Assembly (NCBI GenBank): GCA_910574345.1
Contig: CAJSZV010000005.1
Location: 184,903-248,902, forward strand
DNA length: 64,000 nt
DNA from: Clostridiaceae bacterium
GTDB taxonomy: Bacteria > Bacillota > Clostridia > Lachnospirales > Lachnospiraceae
Reading direction: 5' to 3'
Shown: positions 21,167-29,731 of the stretch, piece by piece
Position numbering within the stretch: position 1 is the first letter of the stretch
Layout of the letters: each line of letters starts with the position of its first letter
The notes under the pieces: generated by a model
Seen by the model: only the letters and a program-made list of their open reading frames with translations
What the model was told of the DNA's origin: nothing
Database searches by the model: none
Program-made: the position numbers and the translations under genes

Positions 21167-21892
21167 ATGGGAAGAACAGCAAAATATCAGCAAATCGAGG
21201 ATTATATCATTAAAGAAATCAGCAAAGACCATTTAAAAAGCGGCGATCAGATTATGACCGAAGAGCAATTGTGCAAGTTTTTCGGTTTCTCCAGAATGAC
21301 AGTCAATAAGGCCCTGAATCATCTCAGCGACATGGGGTATATTCAGAGAATCCCGGGACGGGGAAGCTTTGTAACTGCTCCGCGGGTTCAAAAACCGGCG
21401 CGCACAGGTTCCAGTTTCACAGCTGATATGAAAAGCATCGGACTCCTTGCAGGGGCCCGGCTTCTCTCATATGAGATCCTGCGCGGAAGTGAGGTCCCCC
21501 ACATTGCAGATAAGCTGAATCTAAAGGAGCAGGAACTGATTCACTATTTTGTCCGTCTCCGCACAGGGGATCATAAGCCCATCGCCATCAGCTACAGCTA
21601 TATTGCCGCAAAGGTGGTTCCGGCTATTAATGTAGAGTGCCTTAACCATTCTTTTTATGAGTTTCTTGACTCTCAGGGCATTACAGACCGTTTAACTCCC
21701 CAGCTCAAGCTTCAGGCTGCCCTGCCTACGACCCAGCAGAAGGAACTTTTAAACCTTACCAATACTGCCCTTCTGTGCTCCTCACATATTACTTACCATG
21801 AGATGAATGGCGCCATTCTTCCATTTGAGTATACGGAGACTTATTATAACGGTGATGTCTATACTTATACTGTCAATATGGATGCCATTTAA
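21167..21892 (+). CDS. GntR-family regulator (UTRA type) of the PTS operon
   Basis: 241 residues. The winged helix-turn-helix comes first (ITEEQ-like MTEEQLCKFFGFSRMTVNKA, ~31-50; IPGRGSFV wing), then a UTRA effector domain with LIHYFVRLRTGDHKPIAISY. UTRA domains bind sugar phosphates or similar ligands. Divergent orientation and the flanking GTATATAC sites make it the local regulator. The ATG has AGGAGG 6 nt upstream, and TACAAT at 21144 is a plausible -10. Confidence 0.85.
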   Translation: MGRTAKYQQIEDYIIKEISKDHLKSGDQIMTEEQLCKFFGFSRMTVNKALNHLSDMGYIQRIPGRGSFVTAPRVQKPARTGSSFTADMKSIGLLAGARLLSYEILRGSEVPHIADKLNLKEQELIHYFVRLRTGDHKPIAISYSYIAAKVVPAINVECLNHSFYEFLDSQGITDRLTPQLKLQAALPTTQQKELLNLTNTALLCSSHITYHEMNGAILPFEYTETYYNGDVYTYTVNMDAI

Positions 21893-21919
21893 AACTATAT
21901 GTGAGGTGGATTTATCAAT

Positions 21920-22261
21920 ATGGAAAAAATAGTGCGACAGGGACTTTTATATGATTTTTACGGAGAACTCCTGACTAAACATCAGTGCCGCATCTATGAA
22001 GACGTGGTCTTTAACGATTTGTCTCTCAGCGAGATCGCCCAGGAACAAGGGATTACCCGGCAGGGCGTCCATGATCTGGTAAGGCGGTGCGACCGGATTC
22101 TGGAGGGCTATGAAGACAAACTTCATCTGGTGGAAAAATTTCAGCAGACAAAAGAACTGGCAGGCCAGATTCAAAATCTCTTAAGCAGGTATCTGAATGA
22201 ACAGGATTCTGCCCTATTGCAGCAGGCCAAAGAGGCAGCGGAAAAAATTGTGGAAATATAA
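21920..22261 (+). CDS. ylxM: YlxM/p13-like helix-turn-helix protein (UPF0122)
   Basis: 113 residues with LYDFYGELLTKHQ at the N-terminus and a sigma-like helix-turn-helix LSLSEIAQEQGITRQGVHDL (~35-54), matching the YlxM family that is usually encoded next to ffh (signal recognition particle). Here it follows a GntR gene, and the next original gene was a HAD phosphatase, not ffh. Its TAA shares bases with the left end of an insertion sequence and was restored by the target duplication, so the protein is intact. Confidence 0.85.
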   Translation: MEKIVRQGLLYDFYGELLTKHQCRIYEDVVFNDLSLSEIAQEQGITRQGVHDLVRRCDRILEGYEDKLHLVEKFQQTKELAGQIQNLLSRYLNEQDSALLQQAKEAAEKIVEI

Positions 22262-24004
22262 TAGGTAATTGCGAAACAAGTTCGCAATCCTGATTGAAAA
22301 CAAGGATAGAATCCTGCATTGCAGGATTCTTGGGATGAAAAGTGGATACCGGGTATTTTTTGGCACATGAAATAAATCCCCATGGATTTATGGAATTGGT
22401 AAGCCCTATGCGATGAGAGGTTTCAAACTTCTAAGATACTGGTGTTTCTGTATTTTATCAGCAACCATCACAGTAACAAGCTGGGTAATACCGGCGAGAA
22501 GAAGATCTGCATGGAGCGTTTTCTCATTTTGAGTTTTACGTCCGGCAATACAAAAACTATCCTTAAAGTGATTGATAGATTTCTCTACATTGACTCGGAT
22601 TTTGTAAGTGTCATCCCATTCGGCGGAACCGCGTTCGACCCCCGGATATGCGCGCAGATTTTTCTCCGGATAGATGTAGATCATTCGCCCGCAGGAAGAA
22701 GTCGTGCAGGGGTTATCACAGTGGCAGACACGGCGTTTGGATTTATCTGCCGGATTATATTCCCATTTCATTTTAGGGCATACAAATTTCATGGTTGGGA
22801 TTTTGCTTTTTAAATGAGATTTACTACCTTCTCTTTTCATTGGGAGAGAAGGGTCGAGAGGGCAACAGGGAATACCGTTCTCGTTAAATGTGTAGCCGTT
22901 TTCTTCCATAGAGAGCTTGACTTTAAGAGGAATGAAAGCCTTTTGGAATCCGATTTCTCCCAAAAGGGATTTGTAAATTTCAATCGTATCAAAGGCTGCA
23001 TCGCCCAGAAAAGTCTTTGGCTCAATAAGCGGATGTTTCTGGAAGAAATCAATCAAAACAGGGAGTAATGCTTTGGAGTCGGCGAGGGACTTATCCTCGT
23101 CAGGAGAATCTGATTTTTTCTCCACAACGATATCAGGATGGGCATTCAGAAAGTCTTTGTTATAGAAAGTGATGTCACGGACAATGCCAAGTCCATTTGT
23201 AATGATTCCGAATTTATAGGCATAACAGAAATGTCCGTTGATGTACATCTGCTGTATTGCCTGATTGGAAGCAGCATGGGAAGGCATGGAGCCATAAGCG
23301 GCTTTGTAAGGATCATAGGAATCATCAAGGTTATGGGTTTTCTTAAAAGTTTTTAACTGTTTGATTATGCGGTTTGCATATTTTGGATTATTTTCCGTCA
23401 CCCATGCTTCCATGCCGGAGGTATCGAAAATGGTCATGGAAGCGAGCCAGGGATCAAGTTTTTGGCAGATCGGTTCGGTCAGGTCAACCAGGCGGTCGAA
23501 CATGGATTGTAAGTCCAATAAGAAATCCTGTTTAAAACGTGTAAACTTTGAGGCGTCAGGAACGACATCAAAACCGCAGAAATCACGCAGTTCCTGAGAG
23601 TATTTCAAAAACACGATCAGGAGAGTGTCGGTGGGGATTGAGAAAATACGCTGAATCAGAAGAGCCTTAAGCATGGGATAAAGCTGATGTTTACGAGGTC
23701 TTCCGGTACGGGCGTGAAAATGAGAAACAAAAGACGCCGGGACAATTTCATCAAGGGGAATGGTATTTTCGAGAAGTTCAAGGAACTCATATTTATCGTT
23801 ATCAAATTTATTTTGGCAATCGGTAAAAATATCTGCCAAAGAGAGCTGTTTATATGTTATCATGTAAGTGCATCTCCTTTTTGGTGGATTGGTTAATAGT
23901 TTCTAGACAACTCTATTTTACCATAAACCATTGAGGAGATGTTTTATTTTGCAACAAAAAGAATCCCGTATTTATGCGGGTTCTGGCGTTTCGCAAACAC
24001 CTAT
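22261..24004. mobile_element. IS1182-like insertion sequence, 1744 bp, with terminal inverted repeats and 9 bp target duplication
   Basis: The ends are ataggtaattgcgaaac (22261-22277) and, inverted, ataggtgtttgcgaaac (23988-24004), 15 of 17 identical. Direct repeats ggaaatata flank it at 22252-22260 and 24005-24013. Removing the element and one repeat joins ylxM to the HAD gene with ylxM's stop unchanged. Hairpins near each end (22311-22331 and 23961-23982) may insulate the transposase from outside transcription. The family name is by protein resemblance only. Confidence 0.9.
22406..23863 (-). CDS. IS1182-like DDE transposase
   Basis: 485 residues, full length and apparently intact. The N-terminal DUF772-type region (RKHQLYPMLKALLIQRIFSI) is followed by the RNase-H-like core: TIFDTSGMEAW (~145, first Asp), FLGDAAFDTIEIY (~287, second Asp), and a C-terminal NVEKSINHFK segment containing the likely Glu. 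A Cys/His patch (CHCDNPCTTSSCG) near ~385 resembles a zinc-binding insertion. It occupies most of the element. Confidence 0.88.
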   Translation of the reverse strand: MITYKQLSLADIFTDCQNKFDNDKYEFLELLENTIPLDEIVPASFVSHFHARTGRPRKHQLYPMLKALLIQRIFSIPTDTLLIVFLKYSQELRDFCGFDVVPDASKFTRFKQDFLLDLQSMFDRLVDLTEPICQKLDPWLASMTIFDTSGMEAWVTENNPKYANRIIKQLKTFKKTHNLDDSYDPYKAAYGSMPSHAASNQAIQQMYINGHFCYAYKFGIITNGLGIVRDITFYNKDFLNAHPDIVVEKKSDSPDEDKSLADSKALLPVLIDFFQKHPLIEPKTFLGDAAFDTIEIYKSLLGEIGFQKAFIPLKVKLSMEENGYTFNENGIPCCPLDPSLPMKREGSKSHLKSKIPTMKFVCPKMKWEYNPADKSKRRVCHCDNPCTTSSCGRMIYIYPEKNLRAYPGVERGSAEWDDTYKIRVNVEKSINHFKDSFCIAGRKTQNEKTLHADLLLAGITQLVTVMVADKIQKHQYLRSLKPLIA

Positions 24005-24032
24005 GGAAATATAACGAGAAAAGGAGAAGAGT

Positions 24033-24689
24033 ATGAAAAAAGCAGTGATTTTTGATATGGACGGATTGATGATTGACAGTGAGCGCGTTACCTATGACGG
24101 GTATGTAATCGAGTGCGGCAAACTTGGCAGGACTATGGACAAAGAATTTTACAAAAAGCTGTTAGGCTGCCCTGTTCCTGCCATCCACCAGATGTTCCGG
24201 GAGAAATTCGGCCAGGCATTTCCCATTGAGGACGTCATGAAAATCGTCCACGAATATGTGGAACGCACATTTGAGGAGGATGGTGTCCCCGTCAAAGACG
24301 GCCTGATCGCCTTACTGCAGTACCTGAAAACCCACGGCTATAAAACCATCGTTGCAACCTCCAGCACCAGAGACCGGGTTGACCGGATTCTTAAGTCAGC
24401 CGGACTGACTGGTTATTTTGATGATTCCATCTGCGGCAATGAGGTAACAAAGGGCAAGCCTGACCCTGAGATCTTTTTAAGGGCATGCGAAAAACTGGGC
24501 GTGAAACCTTCCGAAGCCTTGGTTTTAGAGGATTCGGAGATGGGCATCATGGCCGCTTACTCCGCAGGGATCCCTGTAATCTGCGTCCCTGACATGAAGT
24601 ATCCTGAGGAAACATTTGCTGCGAAAACAGCGGGAATTGCGGATTCTCTGAACCATGTGCTGGGAATGATCGAAAGAGGGGAGATATAA
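24033..24689 (+). CDS. HAD-superfamily hydrolase, beta-phosphoglucomutase-like
   Basis: 218 residues with the full HAD-IA motif set: IFDMDGLMIDSE (nucleophile Asp at 8), VATSSTRDR (motif II), KGKPDPEIFL (motif III Lys) and VLEDSEMGI (motif IV). The cap domain of ~70 residues is of the phosphoglucomutase/sugar-phosphatase type. Its position between two amino-sugar/Amadori operons suggests a sugar-phosphate substrate. It probably shared a transcript with ylxM before the insertion sequence landed 28 bp upstream. Confidence 0.85.
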   Translation: MKKAVIFDMDGLMIDSERVTYDGYVIECGKLGRTMDKEFYKKLLGCPVPAIHQMFREKFGQAFPIEDVMKIVHEYVERTFEEDGVPVKDGLIALLQYLKTHGYKTIVATSSTRDRVDRILKSAGLTGYFDDSICGNEVTKGKPDPEIFLRACEKLGVKPSEALVLEDSEMGIMAAYSAGIPVICVPDMKYPEETFAAKTAGIADSLNHVLGMIERGEI

Positions 24690-24702
24690 TCTCCCCCCTT
24701 TC
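24672..24702. terminator. Convergent hairpin after the HAD gene and frlR
   Basis: GAAAGAGGGGAGA (24672-24684) pairs with TCTCCCCCCTTTC (24690-24702) with one mismatch and a 5 nt loop. It overlaps the HAD stop codon and lies just beyond the frlR stop; probably a bidirectional terminator. Confidence 0.5.
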
Positions 24703-24716
24703 TCCATTAGCCGGCG

Positions 24717-25472
24717 TTATGGCTGTTTATGTCTCTCTTCCAAATCAAAATTAATGGATTTTACTGTCAGTTTATAGATATCACTTCGGATAATCTGCCG
24801 GCTTTTATGAATACAATGACCCTCATGGTTATTCACATAATCCGTACATAAGAATAGTGCCGTCTTGGGCTTTACGCCTAAAAGCTGCGCTTCCTCCGGC
24901 GTGGCATAGCAGATGTCGATCTGCTTTTTGGCCATAGTGGGATAAATATTATGCTTACAAAGAATCTTATACAGAGAACCCCTTAAATCTTCATTCAGCA
25001 CAAAACTGAACGTTAGGGGCAAAAGGATTTTTTCAAGAATGACCGGTATATCATTGGCATATAACAGCCTTCTGATCTCTATAACCTTGTCTTCCTGTTT
25101 CAGTCCAAAGTCCCTCACACAATCAGTCGACACATCTATAATTGCCATAGAGAGAATCTTTTTTTTCAGGTCATATCCATGGCTGGCGAAAATATCAGAA
25201 AACCCCTTTAGCTGTTCGCTGTTATTTTCCAGAAAAGGGACTGCCACGAATGTCCCTTTTCCCTGCTTTTTCACCAGTATATTCTGCCCCACCAGGCTGT
25301 CAATTGCCGTTCTCACTGTCACTCTGCTCAGGCCATACATCTTCCTCAGTTCTTCCTCGGAAGGAATCTTATCTCCCCCTTTGAACTCACCCTGCTTCAC
25401 GGCGTCAAGAATTACCTCCGCCAACTGCACATAAAGAGGGTCTTTTGAGTTAGCTTCCAGCTTATCTACCAT
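24717..25472 (-). CDS. frlR: GntR-family regulator of the frl (fructoselysine) operon
   Basis: About 251 residues: GntR winged helix (PSEEELRKMYGLSRVTVRTA, KQGKGTFVAV wing) plus UTRA domain (VIEIRRLLYANDIPVILEKI). The ATG at 25472 is selected for its GGGAAGGG ribosome binding site and the natural start MVDKLEANSKDPLYVQ. It sits at the 3' end of the operon, with an 84 bp gap after the last SIS gene. In Bacillus subtilis FrlR represses fructosamine use; equivalence here is inferred from family and neighbours. Confidence 0.75.
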   Translation of the reverse strand: MVDKLEANSKDPLYVQLAEVILDAVKQGEFKGGDKIPSEEELRKMYGLSRVTVRTAIDSLVGQNILVKKQGKGTFVAVPFLENNSEQLKGFSDIFASHGYDLKKKILSMAIIDVSTDCVRDFGLKQEDKVIEIRRLLYANDIPVILEKILLPLTFSFVLNEDLRGSLYKILCKHNIYPTMAKKQIDICYATPEEAQLLGVKPKTALFLCTDYVNNHEGHCIHKSRQIIRSDIYKLTVKSINFDLEERHKQP

Positions 25473-25556
25473 AGTTTCCCTTCCCTTCGTGTAATACCTA
25501 TACCATACCACAAAGTGACAGCAATTACCAGTTTTTCCGCCTCCTCAGGCAGCGCT

Positions 25557-26549
25557 TTAATAAGAAAGCCTGCGATAGTACCGCCTCATCTCCAGAGGAT
25601 GTTTTCTCTCTTTCTCAAGGTGTTTGCTGATGCGCTCGCAGAGCTGATACATAATCATAGGGGACAGAAGACCTCTGAACTTTGGATTAACAATCTCCGG
25701 ACAATAGTCCTTCGTATCAATTACCGTCAGCTTATCCGTAACCCGTTTCAAAAACCGGACGGCTCTCTCCGTAAGGGGACGGCTGCTGTCCTCCCCCTGG
25801 AGTACCAGCACATTTACGCCCTTTTCCATCAGTTCCAAAGTACCATGGAAGAACTCACCGGCATTCACGGATTTTGTCCGGATCCACTGACATTCCTCCA
25901 TAACGCACATGGCATAGCAGTAGGCGTAGTCCCACAGATTTCCCGCCCCCAGCACATAAGTCAGAGGCTCCATGCCATACCGGGATGCATAATCCCCTGC
26001 CAGGGGGTCAAATGCCTCCTTGGCATTGAAAAGTGCCTTTGGCAGCCTCTCCATCTCCTTTGTAAACTGATCATACTCAGGAAAATCCCCTGCATTATAC
26101 ATAAAACGGAAGGCTGTATAATACAGCTTATAAAACAGCGCTCCCACACACTCTATGGGATGTGTGGCCGCCTGCCCCAATGGAGTGTTCACATCCCCTA
26201 TGTATCCGATTACCCGTGCCCCCTTTTCCCTGGCAATGGAAACCGCTTCGCCGACCTCCCTGGTATCGCCTGTGACGGATGTGATGACAACTACGGAATC
26301 CTTTGTAAACTGCTTATTGCCGGCTGCGGAAAATTCCGCCGCTTCCTCCACAAACGTAAGGATTCCTGAATGAGCTTTCACAATATGATGCATCTGGGAA
26401 AGGTAGGCATAAGTCCCCCCGATTCCGATCCAAAAAATATTGGAATACCCTTCCCTGCAGATCTCATCTACTACCTCTTCGATCTTTTCTTTTAATGCCA
26501 GGCCTCTTGTCTCTTCTGCAAAAAACTCTTCTTTATTAAATGTTAACAT
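25557..26549 (-). CDS. SIS-domain FrlB-like protein, second copy in frl operon
   Basis: About 330 residues starting MLTFNKEEFF. GGAGG 5 nt before the ATG at 26549 fixes the start, so upstream in-frame codons are not used. Features are WIGIGGTYAYLSQM (~43), ITSVTGDTREV, VLGAGNLWDYAY and the deglycase-type stretch NAGEFFHGTLE, ending RRYYRRLSY like fructosamine deglycases. It differs from the frlB at 30636, implying either a second substrate or a paired subunit. It starts 12 nt after the permease stop. Confidence 0.78.
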   Translation of the reverse strand: MLTFNKEEFFAEETRGLALKEKIEEVVDEICREGYSNIFWIGIGGTYAYLSQMHHIVKAHSGILTFVEEAAEFSAAGNKQFTKDSVVVITSVTGDTREVGEAVSIAREKGARVIGYIGDVNTPLGQAATHPIECVGALFYKLYYTAFRFMYNAGDFPEYDQFTKEMERLPKALFNAKEAFDPLAGDYASRYGMEPLTYVLGAGNLWDYAYCYAMCVMEECQWIRTKSVNAGEFFHGTLELMEKGVNVLVLQGEDSSRPLTERAVRFLKRVTDKLTVIDTKDYCPEIVNPKFRGLLSPMIMYQLCERISKHLEKERKHPLEMRRYYRRLSY

Positions 26550-26560
26550 ATTCTCCTCCT

Positions 26561-27394
26561 CTAACCTTTTACTCCTCCCGCAGTAATATTCCGTATTAGC
26601 TGCTTCTGGAACAAGATATATAAAATAACCACCGGAAGGGTCGACAATGCCAACCCGGCTACCAGCACCGGCCACTCTGTCTCCATAGAACTTTTTAAAG
26701 ACAAAAGTCCTACAGGTACTGTCTTCAGCTTTGCGCTCTGAGTAAAGCACAAAGCAAACATCAATTCATTCCAAAATGTCCTGACTGCCAAAAGTCCTGC
26801 CGTCGAGATAATGGGCTTTGACAACGGCACAAAAATCTTCCACAGGACACCCGGTGGGGAACACCCGTCAATAATTGCCGACTCCTCTATGTCCTTAGGG
26901 ATCCCTGCAAAAAAGGACCATATAAGAAAAATAGTAAAGGGCAGGCGGAATGCCACATACGGAAAAATCATGGCCCAGTAGGTATCGTATAAATGTACAT
27001 TAATCAGTATTTTATACAGAGGTATCATAGCCACCATAGGAGCCAGCATCAGACCGCTCATTACAAAAACCAGGGACGCCTTCCGGAAGCGGTATCGCAT
27101 TCTGGCAATGGGATAAGCCGCAAAAATACTGAGAACCAATGTCATGGCCGTAGAAATCACTGTCACGAAAACGCTGTTCACCAAATATTTTCCGATGCCG
27201 TTTTTCCAGGCTCTCAGGTAATTTCCTGCCAGCCATTTTTCCGGCAGTTTAAAAGGCTCTAACAGCAGTTCTGAGTTTGACTTGAACCCGCTCATAAACA
27301 TCCAGACAAAAGGCACTAACTCGATAACCGCAATCAGGAACAGGAGCATAACCACAATGCCAAAGATCAGTCTCTTTGTCCATCTGTTCTTCAT
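26561..27394 (-). CDS. ABC sugar transporter permease (MalG/FrlM-like)
   Basis: Inner-membrane permease with about six helices and the EAA loop IEESAIIDGCSPPGVLWKIF that contacts the ATPase. The ATG at 27394 gives 10 nt to AGGAGG; the alternative at 27403 would leave only 1 nt. It pairs with the MalF-like permease upstream. As in many clostridial sugar ABC operons, no ATPase gene is present, so a shared MsmK/UgpC-type ATPase elsewhere is expected. Confidence 0.87.
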   Translation of the reverse strand: MKNRWTKRLIFGIVVMLLFLIAVIELVPFVWMFMSGFKSNSELLLEPFKLPEKWLAGNYLRAWKNGIGKYLVNSVFVTVISTAMTLVLSIFAAYPIARMRYRFRKASLVFVMSGLMLAPMVAMIPLYKILINVHLYDTYWAMIFPYVAFRLPFTIFLIWSFFAGIPKDIEESAIIDGCSPPGVLWKIFVPLSKPIISTAGLLAVRTFWNELMFALCFTQSAKLKTVPVGLLSLKSSMETEWPVLVAGLALSTLPVVILYILFQKQLIRNITAGGVKG

Positions 27395-27410
27395 AGACGC
27401 CATGCCTCCT

Positions 27411-28289
27411 TTACTCCATTTCTATCTTTGACAGTTTCAGCTGTACCATTGACAGCATAAAGGTAATGAAAAACACCAATGTTGCAATAGCCGACGCATA
27501 TCCCATCTCGTCTGTGGAAAATGCGGCCTTATACAGATAACTGCCAAGAACCTGACTGGATACCCCCGGACCGCCGCTGGTCATAATATAAACCTCGTCA
27601 AACACTTTAAACGATCCGATAATTGTAATAATCATATTTACAGCAATCATTTCTTTGGCCTGGGGAATTGTAATATACCAAAAACGCTGGATCTTGCCTG
27701 CTCCGTCAATGGTTGCCGCTTCGTATAGATCCTCAGGAATTTTCTGAAGAGCTACAATAAACAGAACCATAGTATAACCTGTATACTGCCATTGGGAAAC
27801 CATGGTTACCGCGTAAATCGCGGTGGTCTGGCTTCCCAGCCAGTCCTTCGTCAAAAAGGACAAACCCAGAACTTTCAAAAGGGGATTTAAAAATCCGAAT
27901 ACAGGACTGTATATCATCTGCCACAAAAGACCCACAACCGTAATGGATATCAGAGACGGAAGAAAATATACAGTTCTGAAAAAAGGCTGCACCCGGCGAA
28001 ACATTTTATCCTCCAGGACTGCTGCAAAGATCAGTGCCGCTCCCACCTGAAAAATAACGGAGAAAAGTGCATAAATCAAATTATTTTTCAGACAGATCCG
28101 AATGGTAGGATCCGTAAACAGCCTGGTCAGATTTTTAATCCCCACAAAAGTTTTTGACACGGAAAAAGCGCTCCACTGATATAATGAATAATGGAAATTC
28201 AGCAAAATCGGTATATATACGAATACCACGATCAATGCAAAGGCAGGCAGCAAAAAGAATATGATTGTCCTGTTTTTATATCTCATCAT
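27411..28289 (-). CDS. ABC sugar transporter permease (MalF/FrlN-like)
   Basis: 292 residues, six hydrophobic segments, EAA loop DLYEAATIDGAGKIQRFWYI near ~190. It forms the import channel together with the next gene. The start has a GGGGG stretch 3-6 nt before two adjacent ATGs, so the exact first codon is uncertain. It lies between the binding protein and the second permease. Confidence 0.87.
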   Translation of the reverse strand: MMRYKNRTIIFFLLPAFALIVVFVYIPILLNFHYSLYQWSAFSVSKTFVGIKNLTRLFTDPTIRICLKNNLIYALFSVIFQVGAALIFAAVLEDKMFRRVQPFFRTVYFLPSLISITVVGLLWQMIYSPVFGFLNPLLKVLGLSFLTKDWLGSQTTAIYAVTMVSQWQYTGYTMVLFIVALQKIPEDLYEAATIDGAGKIQRFWYITIPQAKEMIAVNMIITIIGSFKVFDEVYIMTSGGPGVSSQVLGSYLYKAAFSTDEMGYASAIATLVFFITFMLSMVQLKLSKIEME

Positions 28290-28315
28290 AAACCCCCGTT
28301 TTGCGCTGTTTTTGT

Positions 28316-29689
28316 CTACTTCGCGTACTCTTCCCTGACAGTCTTTGCTACTTCCTGAACTTCCTTCATAATCTCTTCTGCGGACTTACCGTCAATAATC
28401 AGCTGAAGATTCTCAAGGAACTTCTCCTTCACCCTTGGCTCCGGCGCCGTATCAATCCAGGTGGTGATTCCGTCGCTCTGGTTAAAGGTATAATCATTAA
28501 ATTCCACAATGGTCTTATGGGCGGTTTCTTCTGTAATGGTATCCTTGGCAATGGGCTGGAGACCTGTCTGTTTGGCCAGTTCCATCTGATTTTCTTTCCT
28601 GGTAATATATTTCAGGAAATCCACGGCTTCATCAGGATGTTCGGTCTTGGCAGATATCAGGAACAAATCACAGCCTCCGCACACGGTATTCATCGTTCCC
28701 TTGGCATTATCCGCAACAGGGAACTTCATCCATCCAAGATTCTCATCCCCAAGCTCCTGAGCTGCTTTTTCCATTGCCATGGAACCGCCGTAAAGCATAG
28801 CCGCTTTCTTTTCATAGAAGAGAAGGGTAGCCTGATCGTAGGACAGAGAGTTAATGTTATCATTAAAGCAACCTGTATTCACCAGTTCCTGCAGCTCCTT
28901 AATGGCCTCCACATATCCCGGATCCGTCCACTCTCCCGTTGCCGGATTGCAGTCGCTGTTATACACGTCCGTTCCTACGAACTGGGGGAACATCTGGGTG
29001 AGATAATGGGCTGTGGGCCAGTTAGGATTATCGCCGAAGGCGATGGGAATGTATCCGTGATCCTTGAGTGTCTGGCAGGCCGCCTTTAACTGGGAAAATG
29101 TCTCCGGCACCTCAATTCCGCATTCCTTAAAGATCTCTTTATTATATTCCATAACACTGAGACTGAACCGGAAGGGAACTCCTACGTGCATATCATACAT
29201 ATCTACATAATCCCAAAATACAGGAGAGATGCTGTCTTTCCACTCCTGATCCGCCTCGATATAGGAGGTAAGATCCAATACCAAGTCGTTTCTTGCAAAC
29301 TGTCCCGCGAATTCTCCGGGCCAGGAATAAAAGATATCCGGAACCTCTCCGCCTCCAACCATGACTTTCAGCTTATCCTTCATGGCGATATCTCCTACTA
29401 CTTCCACATTGATCTGGACATTGGGATGCTCAGCCATATATCCGTCGGCCAGGCCCTGAAAATAGTCTACATAGCGCTCTTCCGGATAACGGTGGAGCCA
29501 ATTCAGGACAACCTTATCTTCCGAACCTTTTTTCTCAGTCCCTTTCGGTGCCTCGGCCTGAACCGGTGCCTGTGCAGCCGTCGTCTGGCCTGGTGCATCT
29601 GCCTTTGGCTGCTCCCCTTCTGAACATGCTGACAACATTCCCATAATCAAACTTCCCGCTAACAACAACGCAATCCTTCTTTTTTTCAT
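28316..29689 (-). CDS. ABC transporter sugar-binding lipoprotein (FrlO-like)
   Basis: Extracellular solute-binding protein of family 1. Signal peptide MKKRRIALLLAGSLIMG is followed by lipobox LSAC (lipidated Cys at ~22), a Pro/Ala/Gln linker, then the two-lobe binding domain with typical EVPDIFYSWPGEFAGQFA and VCGGCDLFLISAKT stretches. It captures the substrate, by operon context fructoselysine or another fructosamine, for the two permeases. The ATG has GGAGG 4-5 nt upstream. Confidence 0.87.
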   Translation of the reverse strand: MKKRRIALLLAGSLIMGMLSACSEGEQPKADAPGQTTAAQAPVQAEAPKGTEKKGSEDKVVLNWLHRYPEERYVDYFQGLADGYMAEHPNVQINVEVVGDIAMKDKLKVMVGGGEVPDIFYSWPGEFAGQFARNDLVLDLTSYIEADQEWKDSISPVFWDYVDMYDMHVGVPFRFSLSVMEYNKEIFKECGIEVPETFSQLKAACQTLKDHGYIPIAFGDNPNWPTAHYLTQMFPQFVGTDVYNSDCNPATGEWTDPGYVEAIKELQELVNTGCFNDNINSLSYDQATLLFYEKKAAMLYGGSMAMEKAAQELGDENLGWMKFPVADNAKGTMNTVCGGCDLFLISAKTEHPDEAVDFLKYITRKENQMELAKQTGLQPIAKDTITEETAHKTIVEFNDYTFNQSDGITTWIDTAPEPRVKEKFLENLQLIIDGKSAEEIMKEVQEVAKTVREEYAK

Positions 29690-29731
29690 ATTGCCTCCAA
29701 TTCTACCATTCTCTGGTATCTTATATTGTTT

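Noticed and set aside
25512..26369. Plus-strand frame of 284 codons opposite the second frl SIS gene
   Set aside because: Antisense of a well-supported SIS-domain gene with a proper ribosome binding site; no recognisable protein motif.
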